Assembly (NCBI GenBank): GCA_002420015.1
Contig: DIHF01000042.1
Coordinates: 6,133 to 27,622 of the forward strand
Reading direction: 5' to 3'
Origin: Micavibrio sp. UBA5703
Lineage (GTDB): Bacteria > Pseudomonadota > Alphaproteobacteria > Micavibrionales > Micavibrionaceae
DNA length: 21,490 bases
A program made the position numbers and the translations under genes. Positions 8,552 to 16,595 of this stretch are shown one piece after another. Numbering within the stretch: position 1 is the first letter of the stretch; the number at the start of each line of letters is the position of its first letter. Below the pieces are notes generated by a model. The model searched no databases, was not told where the DNA came from, and saw nothing but the letters and a program-made list of their open reading frames with translations.

Positions 8552-10759
8552 GTGAACACGCCTGTACCAAGTTACCCTCAGATAACCTCAAACGCACAGG
8601 CTTTCCTTCTTTGCATACAGGGGCATATCAACAATACTTGCCGTGTGTACTCTGGACGTTTTGGCTTGGTCATTTTTGCAACATGCCTGACCTTTGTTCA
8701 CGGCATCGGTTTGGTGCGTGCTGAATCCACGGGCTACTCATCCATCCTCACCGGCCCTTTAGGCCTTAACACTGTCCCCAGCGCCCGCATGGCTCCGGCC
8801 GGAACGGTTACGGCGGGCATATCGACGCTCGACCCTTATGTCCACGGCTATATCGGTTTTCAGATCGCGCAGCCTCTTTACATCAATATCCGTCAGAGCG
8901 CCGAAGTATCGGACATCAACGACGAGGCGCGAAGGCTTTATCCCGGCGTCGATTTCAAGCTGCGCCTGCTGGACGAAAACGCTTACCGCCCGTCCATAGC
9001 CATCGGCCTGCAATCGGCCATCGGGCATAAGCGCATGGCCGGGGAATATCTTGCGCTGTCCAAACGCTACAACGATTTCGACTTTACGCTGGGGATGGGA
9101 TGGGGCCGTTACGGAAGCGCCGCGCATATCGGCAATCCTTTAAAAGCCCTCCACTCTCATTTTGGCAAAAACCGCGATTTGGACGGCGAAATGCCGAACG
9201 CGCCCTCTGACTGGTTCACGGGCGAGGACATCGGCTTTTTCGGCGGGGTTGAATATTTCACACCTTGGGTGAATGGCCTGTCGGCGAAATTCGACTGGGG
9301 CGCGGACCGTTACGAATCAGAACGCGCCGCCTTTGGGTTCGATCCAGCTGCCCCTTGGTCGGCTGCGCTGGTTTACCGCCCCGCGCCTTGGACAGACGCT
9401 AGCATCGGCATACAGGGCACGGAAAAAATCATGGGCCGCCTTTCATTCCAAGCCAGCCCGGATATGTGGCCCTTTCAATCATCAAAGAAAGATGCCCCCG
9501 CCCCGCTACGCACCCACCGCAGCGGCGATGCCGATCCCGCGCAAATGCAGATATCCGCAGACAGCGCCGGCATAGACCTTTACGACGCCGCCAGCGATGC
9601 AAAGTTCGCACGGGCAATGCTGTACATGAATGCGGGCACCCCCGCCCCGCGCCAACTCGGCCGGGCGGCGCGGCACATGGCCAATCATGGCGGCAAGGAT
9701 GCCGAGGAATTTTATATCACACCCATCGTTTACAACCTGCGCGGTCCCGCCGTGCGCCTCATGCGCAGCGATTTCGAGCAGGCTCTGGTGCATAACCAGG
9801 GCAGCCCGCAGGAAATATGGCGCAATGTGGAATTTATCACCGATGATTCAAAAACCGAAAAAACAGGAACAAAAAAACCCTTCAGCTTTCTCGATTATTT
9901 CGGCCCGAAAAATTACAAGTTTATTCTCGATAACGATATCAGCCTGTCCGAGGAAGACAGCGGCGCGCTTTACCGCACCGCGCTCATCATTGAAAAAACC
10001 GTGCCGGAGTTTTTTGGGCTTTTGACGACTGGCGGCGCGCTGCGTGTAAACGTGGCGGATAATCTGGATAATATCCGCGCCTTTCGCCCGCGTGCGCTTT
10101 TACCCGTGCGCAGCGACATCGACGACTTTGCAGACAATACAATCACGCTCGACAAAGCCTTCACCAGCTTCACCCACAGCTTCAACCCGAATACGCATAT
10201 AGCCCTCACAGGCGGGTATCTTGAGGAAATGTATGCCGGATTTGGCGGTGAAATTCTCTACCGCCCGTTTGGAAAGCGCTTTGCGCTCGGGGCAGAAAGC
10301 TGGCTGGCGCTCAAGCGTGATCCGCTCACATCCATGGCGATGGGCCTGAACGGCGACCATCTTTTAACCGGCCATGTGCAGGCATGGTACGACGTGCCAA
10401 ACTATGACGTGACGGTGCAGGCACGCCTTGGCCGTTACCTTGCCGAAGATCTCGGCGGCACGCTGGCGCTGCAAAAAGACTTCATTAACGGCGCAAAAAT
10501 CGAAGGCTTCATCACCGTGACGGACAACGCCGATTTCGACGCCTTCGGCGGCTCGACCCACGCCTATAACGGCATCCGGCTCAGCCTGCCGCTGGGAAGC
10601 GTCAAATATGTGCCGCAGGGAAGCGAGGCGCGCATCAAATTCGCGCCCCAAGGCCGCGACAGCGGCCAGTCCATCGAAAACCCTCTCCCTTTATATGAGG
10701 CCACCGAAGTCTTCGCCAAAGACCACATAATTGCCCACTGGAACGGCGTTTTGGATTAG
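8552..10759 (+). CDS. YjbH-family exopolysaccharide-associated outer-membrane protein
   Basis: A 735-residue exported protein. An unusually long positively charged N-region is followed by a hydrophobic core at about 37-51 and a signal-peptidase-like site near LVRAES (56-59). The mature part starts with the YjbH family pattern GPLGLNTVPSARMAPAGT, followed by the barrel-like motif DFDFTLGMGWGRYGS and a late GGYLEEMYAGFGGEILYRPF. YjbH and GfcD proteins belong to systems that move exopolysaccharide across the outer membrane in gammaproteobacteria. The usual partners (yjbE, F, G) are not next to it. The GTG start at 8552 is supported by GAGGAA at 8541-8546. Divergence from a kinase-regulator operon suggests, but does not prove, that the two-component pair controls it. 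Confidence 0.88.
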   Translation: MNTPVPSYPQITSNAQAFLLCIQGHINNTCRVYSGRFGLVIFATCLTFVHGIGLVRAESTGYSSILTGPLGLNTVPSARMAPAGTVTAGISTLDPYVHGYIGFQIAQPLYINIRQSAEVSDINDEARRLYPGVDFKLRLLDENAYRPSIAIGLQSAIGHKRMAGEYLALSKRYNDFDFTLGMGWGRYGSAAHIGNPLKALHSHFGKNRDLDGEMPNAPSDWFTGEDIGFFGGVEYFTPWVNGLSAKFDWGADRYESERAAFGFDPAAPWSAALVYRPAPWTDASIGIQGTEKIMGRLSFQASPDMWPFQSSKKDAPAPLRTHRSGDADPAQMQISADSAGIDLYDAASDAKFARAMLYMNAGTPAPRQLGRAARHMANHGGKDAEEFYITPIVYNLRGPAVRLMRSDFEQALVHNQGSPQEIWRNVEFITDDSKTEKTGTKKPFSFLDYFGPKNYKFILDNDISLSEEDSGALYRTALIIEKTVPEFFGLLTTGGALRVNVADNLDNIRAFRPRALLPVRSDIDDFADNTITLDKAFTSFTHSFNPNTHIALTGGYLEEMYAGFGGEILYRPFGKRFALGAESWLALKRDPLTSMAMGLNGDHLLTGHVQAWYDVPNYDVTVQARLGRYLAEDLGGTLALQKDFINGAKIEGFITVTDNADFDAFGGSTHAYNGIRLSLPLGSVKYVPQGSEARIKFAPQGRDSGQSIENPLPLYEATEVFAKDHIIAHWNGVLD

Positions 10760-10777
10760 GACACCCTGCCAACTTCC

Positions 10778-10925
10778 CGTCATCCCCGCGACCCGGCGCC
10801 GCGAAGCAGAGCCGGGTTTAAACGGCGGGGATCCACAACGTGCGCGGCATAGCCGCGCTCTTTTTCTGGACCCCGTCGTTTAAGCTCGCAAAAACCTTCG
10901 GTTTTCGCTCGCCACGGGGGTGACG
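10778..10925. repeat. Long nested palindromic repeat (dispersed type)
   Basis: Outer arms CGTCATCCCCGCG (10778-10790) and CACGGGGGTGACG (10913-10925) pair with only G.U-type mismatches. Nested inside are ACCCGGC/GCCGGGT (10791-10797 with 10811-10817), an arm pair built on GGCGGGGATCCA and TGGACCCCGTC, the short hairpin GCGCGGC-ata-GCCGCGC (10842-10858), and AAAACC-ttc-GGTTTT (10891-10905). No protein is encoded. The outline resembles the GTCATCCCCG...CGGGGGTGACG repeats scattered in proteobacterial intergenic regions. It fills most of the gap between the yjbH-like gene and the HEVGH gene. Confidence 0.7.
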
Positions 10926-10977
10926 ATAAAGGTGGGTTATTATCAAACGACCAAAATTTAACATATTCTTAATTTTT

Positions 10978-10994
10978 CCCCTGTTTAATAGGGG
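10978..10994 (+). promoter_or_regulatory. Small hairpin next to the start codon of the HEVGH gene
   Basis: CCCCT (10978-10982) can pair with AGGGG (10990-10994) across a seven-base loop GTTTAAT. AGGGG is the only Shine-Dalgarno-like string near the ATG at 10996, but it ends one base before it, which is too close for normal use. The start may be leaderless (TTTAAT at 10984-10989 as a -10) or hairpin-controlled. Both are guesses. Confidence 0.3.
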
Positions 10995-10995
10995 C

Positions 10996-12309
10996 ATGAC
11001 CGGGGAAAAGGGGAGCGAAAACATCTTTGCAACCGATACCGTCAGGCGGACTTTCGATCCCGTCCTGCTGAATTTTCTCGGCGAAAAAGCTGGAATTCCA
11101 CTCATAATTATTACCCCTGAAGAAGTGAGACTCGGCTCCTTCATTATCGACCTCAGAATGAACACTCCCATTGGCACGCCTGAAAAAAGGGCCGGCTCAA
11201 TTTTTAATGACGTTGAAGAGCGGATAAGAAACCATATTCAAAAAAACTTTCCTGATTTTCCAACCAACATTTCAAAGGAAGCTATTAACAACGCAGCCCA
11301 GATCGTGCTTATAAATCCCGCTGGCGCGTCGGCACATGGCATAGAAATTCACGGCGATAACATAAACGACTCTGCCCTGATGACAACGCCGTTCATGGAC
11401 ATGACCAAAGTAAGAATGGCATCAGCAATATCAAACATACCCGAATCAGAACTGAAACATCTTCCGGGAACCGATGCAGAATGGCGCACTATCATACTTT
11501 TTCATGAAGTTGGCCATACCAGCCAAACCCCTTATGATCTCAACCGCGATAAGCTGATGAGTGAAGCAGGGGCAGATCAGACCATGCTCACCCTTGAAAA
11601 AGAGGCTCTCGAAAGAGGGATTATAAAAACGCCCGGAATCGGCGAGGCCTTTATGGCCATGCGTGCGCTGGGGAGTATAAGCGTCCTGAAGTTTCACGGT
11701 GACCATTCCACAGGACCTGCCGTACAAACGCCGGGGGAAGACGCCCCTTATAATGGCAGTGGGGAAACTGCCCTCTCTGGTCTAAAGGCTGCTATTGAAA
11801 AAATATATTCCAAAGTCGGGTTTGATGTCTCAGGACCGTCAGACGCCGTGGATGTTATGAACGGCATTATTAATAAGGTCGGGGACATCCCTGAAAACGA
11901 AAGAACTCTGATAAAAGAAACCATAAAAACAATTCAAAGCAAGAAATACACGCTTGATGATGTTAACAATATGGTTAGCCAAATGCAGAAGAATCTTTCC
12001 AAAGATACCAAAGCCATCTTTGAAAGCGCCTTGCAAAACGCGATCTTTAGCAATGGTGCCGAAATACTCGACAACGACCCCCACCTCAAATACGAAACCG
12101 TCCGGCACATGTACGAGGCCGGGGATTTCGACGACAACCTTATCGGCAAGCAATACGCCAAAGAATTTCTGGATGCGGCGGTAAAATACGCGCCCGGATA
12201 TTTCGGCATTCAGAACAGCCCGGAACCCAAACCCGATCCGTTCAAAAGGCTGGGTGCTGATGCCACCCCCACCCCGCCGGATGCCCCTGCCCTAACCCCG
12301 AAAGTGTAA
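10996..12309 (+). CDS. Uncharacterised protein with HEVGH zinc-metalloprotease motif
   Basis: A 437-residue protein that I cannot place in a named family. Residues 170-174 are HEVGH in the context TIILFHEVGHTSQ, and E190-A-G-A-D194 follows 16 residues later. HExxH plus a downstream ExxxD is the gluzincin arrangement (two His and one Glu ligating zinc), although the spacing is at the short end. A short GDHSTGP motif follows at 235-241. The rest is mostly helical and charged, with a Pro-rich end (about 408-435). There is no signal peptide or membrane segment, so it is cytosolic or exported by a non-Sec route. The gene is AT-richer than its neighbours in its first two thirds and lies between two palindromic repeats. 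The start at 10996 is uncertain because spacing to AGGGG is only one base. A proteolytic role is inferred from the motif alone. Confidence 0.75.
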   Translation: MTGEKGSENIFATDTVRRTFDPVLLNFLGEKAGIPLIIITPEEVRLGSFIIDLRMNTPIGTPEKRAGSIFNDVEERIRNHIQKNFPDFPTNISKEAINNAAQIVLINPAGASAHGIEIHGDNINDSALMTTPFMDMTKVRMASAISNIPESELKHLPGTDAEWRTIILFHEVGHTSQTPYDLNRDKLMSEAGADQTMLTLEKEALERGIIKTPGIGEAFMAMRALGSISVLKFHGDHSTGPAVQTPGEDAPYNGSGETALSGLKAAIEKIYSKVGFDVSGPSDAVDVMNGIINKVGDIPENERTLIKETIKTIQSKKYTLDDVNNMVSQMQKNLSKDTKAIFESALQNAIFSNGAEILDNDPHLKYETVRHMYEAGDFDDNLIGKQYAKEFLDAAVKYAPGYFGIQNSPEPKPDPFKRLGADATPTPPDAPALTPKV

Positions 12310-12313
12310 AAGA

Positions 12314-12417
12314 TAGTCAAACCAATTTGGTTTTAGACAAGGCGCAAGCGACGACGCGTAGGGACACCCTACGCGAGGAGCGCAGCAACGATGTCCAAAG
12401 GCAAATTGGGAAGACTA
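12314..12417. repeat. Long imperfect palindromic repeat between convergent genes
   Basis: About 104 bp of inverted symmetry. Outer arms TAGTC/GACTA (12314-12318 with 12413-12417), then CCAATTTG/CAAATTGG (12322-12329 with 12402-12409), GACA/TGTC and GCGC/GCGC, closing on a perfect nine-pair hairpin CGCGTAGGG-aca-CCCTACGCG (12355-12375). It begins just after the stop codon of the HEVGH gene. The internal wording resembles another widely dispersed proteobacterial repeat (GGCGCAAG...GGAGCGCAGC). Non-coding. Confidence 0.75.
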
Positions 12418-12422
12418 AAAAG

Positions 12423-12449
12423 AAACCGCTACTTTGGGGGTAGCGGTTT
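12423..12449 (-). terminator. Intrinsic terminator, probably for the leftward rluD operon
   Basis: AAACCGCTAC and GTAGCGGTTT form a perfect ten-pair stem around a seven-base loop. On the bottom strand the stem is followed by CTTTTTAGTC, a usable U-tract; on the top strand there is none. It lies about 200 bp downstream of rluD with no gene in between. Confidence 0.65.
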
Positions 12450-12653
12450 AGGGAGGTACCAGATCGAATGAAACATGAAACGAGAGGGTGGTTTAATATG
12501 GTCTGTCTATTCCTTTCAGATAACTTGTGAGCCTGTTTTTTTCCTTACCGCCGGTTTGTCCTTGTATTAACCTTTTGCCAAACCTTATGTTCCAAGGATA
12601 CATAATGTTTTATGGAAATACAAACTATTTTATCAAAATGATAAGTTGAAATA
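12450..12653. other. Non-coding AT-rich intergenic stretch
   Basis: About 200 bp between the hairpin at 12423-12449 and the rluD stop codon. No convincing reading frame, ribosome binding site or RNA gene was found. It would be the 3' untranslated region of rluD if the hairpin is its terminator. A small RNA cannot be ruled out. Confidence 0.4.
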
Positions 12654-13658
12654 TCACTTATCAAGCGATTTCAATAACTTATCCATATCGCCCGGCAGGG
12701 GGATTTCAAAGCCCATTTCCTCCCCGGAGACAGGATGAATGAAGGCTATGGCCTTGGCGTGGAGGGCCTGACGCGGGAATTCCAGCGCTTTCTGGATGGT
12801 TTTGAGGTCATACCCCTCCTTTTCCATGGCGGCGCGCAGTGCCGTTGGTTGCGGCCCGTAAAGACCATCCCCGATCAGGGGGTGTTTTATAAGCTCCATA
12901 TGAACACGTATCTGATGCGTCCGCCCGGTTTCCAGCTTGCACTCCACCAGAGACAGCGCCGCGCCGAACGCCTTTTCAACCCCATAGCGAGTGATGGCCT
13001 CCCGCCCGTTTCTTTCATCAATGGTCATTTTCAGGCGGTTCGATCGGTGCCGCCCGATGGCCGCGTTGACGACGCCCTTTGCGGGTACGGGAACCTTAAG
13101 AACCAAAGCCTTATAGGTGCGGCTCAAACTGCGGTCCGAAAGCTGTGCCGATAATCCCTGATGCGCCATGTCGTTCTTGGCAACAACCATAAGGCCGCTG
13201 GTGTCCTTATCCAGCCTGTGAACAATGCCCGGCCGCGCCACGCCGCCTATTCCTGAAAGACTGTCGCCGCAATAATGCAACAACGCATTGACCAGCGTGC
13301 CGCTCCAGTTCCCCGCGCCGGGATGCACCACCAGACCCGCAGGCTTGTTGATGACCAGCAAATCATCATCCTCGTAAACGATATCAAGCGGAATGTCCTC
13401 GGCCTCTATAACCGCAGACTCAATCGGCGGCACGATAATTTCCACGACATCCCCGACCTCAACTTTTCTTGAAGATTTAATCTTCAATCCATTGATTTTC
13501 AATGAACCTTTGTCGATCAGATCCTGCACGCGCGCCCGCGACAAATCCTCGCACAGCGCAGCAATCGCCTTGTCGGCGCGCCCTCCGGCCTGCGCCTCGT
13601 CAATTATCAGACGAAACGTATCGTTTTTATCTTCTAAGTGAGAGAATCCATCATCCAT
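12654..13658 (-). CDS. rluD: RluD-family 23S rRNA pseudouridine synthase
   Basis: Converts specific uridines of 23S rRNA (helix 69 for RluD) to pseudouridine. The 334-residue protein has an N-terminal S4 RNA-binding domain (about 25-80: RADKAIAAL, SRARVQDLIDKGSLKING) and a catalytic domain with the RluA/RluD signature GIVHRLDKDTSGL, where D150 is the nucleophile. Also present are INKPAGLVVHPG and the late RTHQIRVHM. Length and S4 domain favour RluD over RluA or RluC, but the assignment within the family is by pattern only. The ATG at 13658 has a poor Shine-Dalgarno site. The gene starts 12 bp after the stop of the beta-propeller-like gene, so it is probably expressed from that operon and partly coupled. 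Confidence 0.93.
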   Translation of the reverse strand: MDDGFSHLEDKNDTFRLIIDEAQAGGRADKAIAALCEDLSRARVQDLIDKGSLKINGLKIKSSRKVEVGDVVEIIVPPIESAVIEAEDIPLDIVYEDDDLLVINKPAGLVVHPGAGNWSGTLVNALLHYCGDSLSGIGGVARPGIVHRLDKDTSGLMVVAKNDMAHQGLSAQLSDRSLSRTYKALVLKVPVPAKGVVNAAIGRHRSNRLKMTIDERNGREAITRYGVEKAFGAALSLVECKLETGRTHQIRVHMELIKHPLIGDGLYGPQPTALRAAMEKEGYDLKTIQKALEFPRQALHAKAIAFIHPVSGEEMGFEIPLPGDMDKLLKSLDK

Positions 13659-13670
13659 AAGAAATTACCG

Positions 13671-14999
13671 CTATTGCGCCTCATCGGCGGCAGCCGATTG
13701 AACACAAGGATCGTCATACGGCTCCACGGGCGCGCCCGCCAGAACCCATGCCTCGCGGCTTTTGCTTTCCCTGACATCTTTCTCGGGATGCGCCGGGTCT
13801 TCGTCCCTGTACACCACATCGGAATAGCCCGCCATAATACGCTCCTGATTGGGGCCAGGAAACATGTCAAAGGCCCGCGCCCCGCTGCCGTTGTAATAGG
13901 TATCGCTCAGCAGCACCACACCACGGGGCGACAAGGTCAGGATACGCGCATATTCCGGGAATTCTTTTTCATCTGTCCCATTTGGTCGCTGGGCGTCCAG
14001 CAGAACCGAAATCTGGCCCCCGTCATGCGTCAGAATATCGGCAGCACGAAATTCCATTTCACCAGAATAATACCGTTGCCAGATGATATCACCGTTATCG
14101 CCGCTGAGCAGCGCCACCCAGGCCGCGCCGCTTCCCCCGCCCGCCGGAGACGATTCACCCGCTGCAAGGAAATAAGGATCACTATAATCAGCGGCAACTT
14201 CAAACTGCGCCGCCGCGCCACGCGGGTATTGCCGCTGCCAGACGATCGCGCCCTTGCCTTCAATTTTAAGCGCCCAGCCCGTTTTGCGCCCATCCTCAGC
14301 ACGAGCAAAACCCGTGGCATAGTAATAAGGCGCTTCTCCCGCGCTCAGACCCAAAATCCGGTTCTCCAGCCCCGGCATGTAGGCCCGGTCGGAAAGCACA
14401 CCGCCCTTGGCATCCAGCCTGTACAGCACAGCATAGCCTCCCGCTTCATAACCGCGCCCCTGCGCCGCCGCCGCCAGCAAATACCCGTTGCCTTCATGCG
14501 TGGGGATCATGTCCTGTGCAAAAAGTTCAAATTTGTCATTGCGGATGGTTTTGCTGCGCACCAGCCCTCCGTTCAAATCAAAAAACCCGACCCAGATATG
14601 ATCCTTGCCTTTGCCTTCCTTTCGGTTGGCCAGCACGATGTAACCGTTTTTATCAGGGAGAAACTTAACAAGCTTTCGCAAGTTCTTTATATCGTGTTCT
14701 TTTTCCCAAATGACGCGGCCGCGCCGATCCAGTTCGGCCATGACCAGCGTGACATCCGCGTCCACCTTGAAATATCTTTCTCCAGCAACGACGGCATTTT
14801 TTGCAACGCTGGTCGTACCGCCGACAAAACGCTCGATATCGGCGCGCAGGCCATAAACGGTATCCCACACATTATAGGAACCGATCTCGGCCTTGCGCAT
14901 GCGAACGATGACCTCCGCATCCGCCTGGCATTGCTGGGCCAAGGCCACGCCGGGCGTGAACATCCCCAGAAGCAAACATATAAGAACTATTATCCGCAT
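13671..14999 (-). CDS. Secreted beta-propeller-like protein of unknown function
   Basis: A 442-residue protein with a clear Sec signal peptide (MRIIVLICLLLGMFTPGVALA, cleavage after about residue 21), hence periplasmic or outer-surface. The mature part shows repeated strand-rich units of the kind GRVIWEKEHD, GGLVRSKTI, GAIVWQRQYP and GDIIWQRYYSGE, each resembling a blade of a PQQ or quinoprotein-like propeller with its W-x-R/K turn. No catalytic residues were recognised. Two Cys (near residues 24 and 433) could form a disulfide. It is the first gene of an operon with rluD and is divergent from a glycosyltransferase gene about 50 bp away. No named family could be assigned; comparable orphan propellers are often called PQQ-like or hypothetical. 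Confidence 0.8.
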   Translation of the reverse strand: MRIIVLICLLLGMFTPGVALAQQCQADAEVIVRMRKAEIGSYNVWDTVYGLRADIERFVGGTTSVAKNAVVAGERYFKVDADVTLVMAELDRRGRVIWEKEHDIKNLRKLVKFLPDKNGYIVLANRKEGKGKDHIWVGFFDLNGGLVRSKTIRNDKFELFAQDMIPTHEGNGYLLAAAAQGRGYEAGGYAVLYRLDAKGGVLSDRAYMPGLENRILGLSAGEAPYYYATGFARAEDGRKTGWALKIEGKGAIVWQRQYPRGAAAQFEVAADYSDPYFLAAGESSPAGGGSGAAWVALLSGDNGDIIWQRYYSGEMEFRAADILTHDGGQISVLLDAQRPNGTDEKEFPEYARILTLSPRGVVLLSDTYYNGSGARAFDMFPGPNQERIMAGYSDVVYRDEDPAHPEKDVRESKSREAWVLAGAPVEPYDDPCVQSAAADEAQ

Positions 15000-15052
15000 G
15001 TCGGCCAGTGTAGGATCGGCCCAACGAATGTCAACAACCCTGAATGGAGCCG

Positions 15053-16099
15053 ATGAAGATACTCATTGTCACCGACGCCTGGCACCCCCAGATCAACGGC
15101 GTCGTGCGCACTTATGAGCACCTGATCGCGGAACTGGAGAAATCCGGCCATACGATCCGCGTTATCGGCCCGGCGGACTTTCCTTATACCGTCCCCCTGC
15201 CCGGCTACCGGGAAATCAGGCTGGCCGTTGCACCCTACCGCCGCCTTGCTGCGATGATCGATGCTTTTGCGCCCGGCACCATCCACATCGCCACCGAAGG
15301 GCCGCTGGGCTGGGCGGCGCGGCGTTATTGCCTGAACAATAATCTTGCCTTCACCACCTGTTACCACAGCCATTTCCCGGATTATCTGGCGCAGCGTGCG
15401 GCGAGCTTTCTGCCTCCGTCTTACAACGCGGTCCATACGGCCACAAAAAACTATGTCCGTAATTTCCATGCGCCTTCCCGCGCCCTGATGGTGGCAACCC
15501 AAAGCCTTGAGGACGAACTTAAAAACTGGGACTTTCAAACCCCGATGGTTCGCCTGACTCGCGGGGTGGATTTATCCCTGTTTTCCCCCGGCGAAAAAAC
15601 CTTGTTCCATGACCTGCCGGGGCCAATCGCGCTTTATGTCGGGCGCATCGCCATCGAAAAAAACATCGAAGATTTTCTGGTTATGGAATGGTCCGGCTCC
15701 AAGGTCGTCGTGGGCAAAGGGCCGCTGCGCGCTGCGCTGGAAAAGAAATACCCCCACGTGCACTTCGTCGGTCCCAAACAAAACACAGATCTCGCGGCGC
15801 ATTACCGCTCGGCGGACGTTTTCGTGTTTCCCTCGCGCACCGACACCTTCGGCATGGTCCAGATCGAGGCGCTGGCCTGCGGCCTCCCCGTGGCAGCCTA
15901 CAACGTGCGCGGGCCGAAAGATATCATCACAGAAGGTTTCCTCGGCGCTTTGGACAGCGACATTTCCCGCGCCACGCAAAAAGCCCTTAAATCCAGCGAA
16001 AAAGCGCAGCGCTCCGCCTATATCCGGCAGTATTACAACTGGGAAACCGCCGCCGGACAGTTCTTAAAAGCCATGATCCCAACCAAGCAGTCAAAATAG
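15053..16099 (+). CDS. GT4-family (GT-B fold) glycosyltransferase
   Basis: A 348-residue cytoplasmic or membrane-associated glycosyltransferase. It has the N-terminal glycine loop region LIVTDAWHPQINGVVRTYEH, and a C-terminal nucleotide-sugar domain starting at IALYVGRIAIEKNIEDFL, with VGKGPLR and the D-x7-E version of the E-x7-E motif (D264 to E272 in DTFGMVQIEALACG). The N-terminal wording resembles the group of bacterial alpha-mannosyl or sulfoquinovosyl-type transferases (MgtA, SqdX-like), so a lipid acceptor is plausible, but donor and acceptor are not readable. ATG at 15053 is preferred because the family N-terminus starts there; GGAG overlaps the upstream in-frame ATG at 15044, which has no site of its own. 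It is a single-gene unit or the first of a short rightward series. Confidence 0.9.
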   Translation: MKILIVTDAWHPQINGVVRTYEHLIAELEKSGHTIRVIGPADFPYTVPLPGYREIRLAVAPYRRLAAMIDAFAPGTIHIATEGPLGWAARRYCLNNNLAFTTCYHSHFPDYLAQRAASFLPPSYNAVHTATKNYVRNFHAPSRALMVATQSLEDELKNWDFQTPMVRLTRGVDLSLFSPGEKTLFHDLPGPIALYVGRIAIEKNIEDFLVMEWSGSKVVVGKGPLRAALEKKYPHVHFVGPKQNTDLAAHYRSADVFVFPSRTDTFGMVQIEALACGLPVAAYNVRGPKDIITEGFLGALDSDISRATQKALKSSEKAQRSAYIRQYYNWETAAGQFLKAMIPTKQSK

Positions 16100-16111
16100 T
16101 TATTGAAATCA

Positions 16112-16133
16112 TTGTCATTTTTTATTATGACAA
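16112..16133. promoter_or_regulatory. Perfect inverted repeat TTGTCAT-N8-ATGACAA
   Basis: Seven-base perfect arms separated by TTTTTATT, located 13 bp after the glycosyltransferase stop and about 40 bp before the acidic protein gene. There is no T-run after the second arm on either strand, so a terminator is less likely than a dimeric regulator site. It could control the acidic protein-cpdR pair. Confidence 0.35.
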
Positions 16134-16171
16134 CATTTACGGGATAACTTGAGTAAAGGAAATAGTTTCTA

Positions 16172-16573
16172 ATGACCCGCGCACACGATGATTACGACGA
16201 TGAAGACGAATTGCATGAGCTTGTCCTTTCCGACATTTTTGGAATCGGCGAAGATCAGGGCGATCAGGATGCTGAAGAAAACAACGAACCTGTCTCGCAC
16301 TACCCGTGCCCGCTTTCCGAACTTCTCTCAAAAGAAGAATATCTGGAGAGCATTGAAGACCGTGAAATTCTCGAACCACTAGCAAGCTTTTACAACGAGC
16401 CTGTTGCTGTTACCATGCAAATGCAATGGGAGCAGTACGCCGTCCGCGCTACCGCCTACCCGGAAAGCGACACCGTATTTGCAAAACTTGGGAGCAGCAA
16501 TCCGGATGGCCCTTCCCTTGTGAAAGCCAAGAGCGATGGAAGCTCCTTGATACGCCCTGTGTTTTCTGTTTAA
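16172..16573 (+). CDS. Small, very acidic hypothetical protein upstream of cpdR
   Basis: A 133-residue protein with no recognised domain. Sixteen of the first 40 residues are Asp or Glu (HDDYDDEDELHE), so the N-terminus is probably disordered. The C-terminal half is more ordered in appearance, with a short YPESDTVFAKLG segment. There is no signal peptide or membrane segment. AAAGGA sits about 11 bases before the ATG, a long but usable spacing. The next gene, cpdR, begins 22 bp after its stop on the same strand, so the two are very likely co-transcribed. A role with CpdR is guilt by association only. Confidence 0.7.
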   Translation: MTRAHDDYDDEDELHELVLSDIFGIGEDQGDQDAEENNEPVSHYPCPLSELLSKEEYLESIEDREILEPLASFYNEPVAVTMQMQWEQYAVRATAYPESDTVFAKLGSSNPDGPSLVKAKSDGSSLIRPVFSV

Positions 16574-16595
16574 ACAACTTTTGAGACAACCGACC

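Noticed and set aside
12450..12653. Possible small RNA or rpoH-like gene next to rluD, as in some relatives
   Set aside because: No reading frame, no clear promoter-terminator pair on one strand, and no rpoH sequence.
13638..15056. Long top-strand frame of 472 codons opposite the propeller-like gene
   Set aside because: It runs antisense across the signal peptide and all of the propeller-like gene, is rich in Arg and His as expected for a shadow of GC-rich coding DNA, and matches no family.
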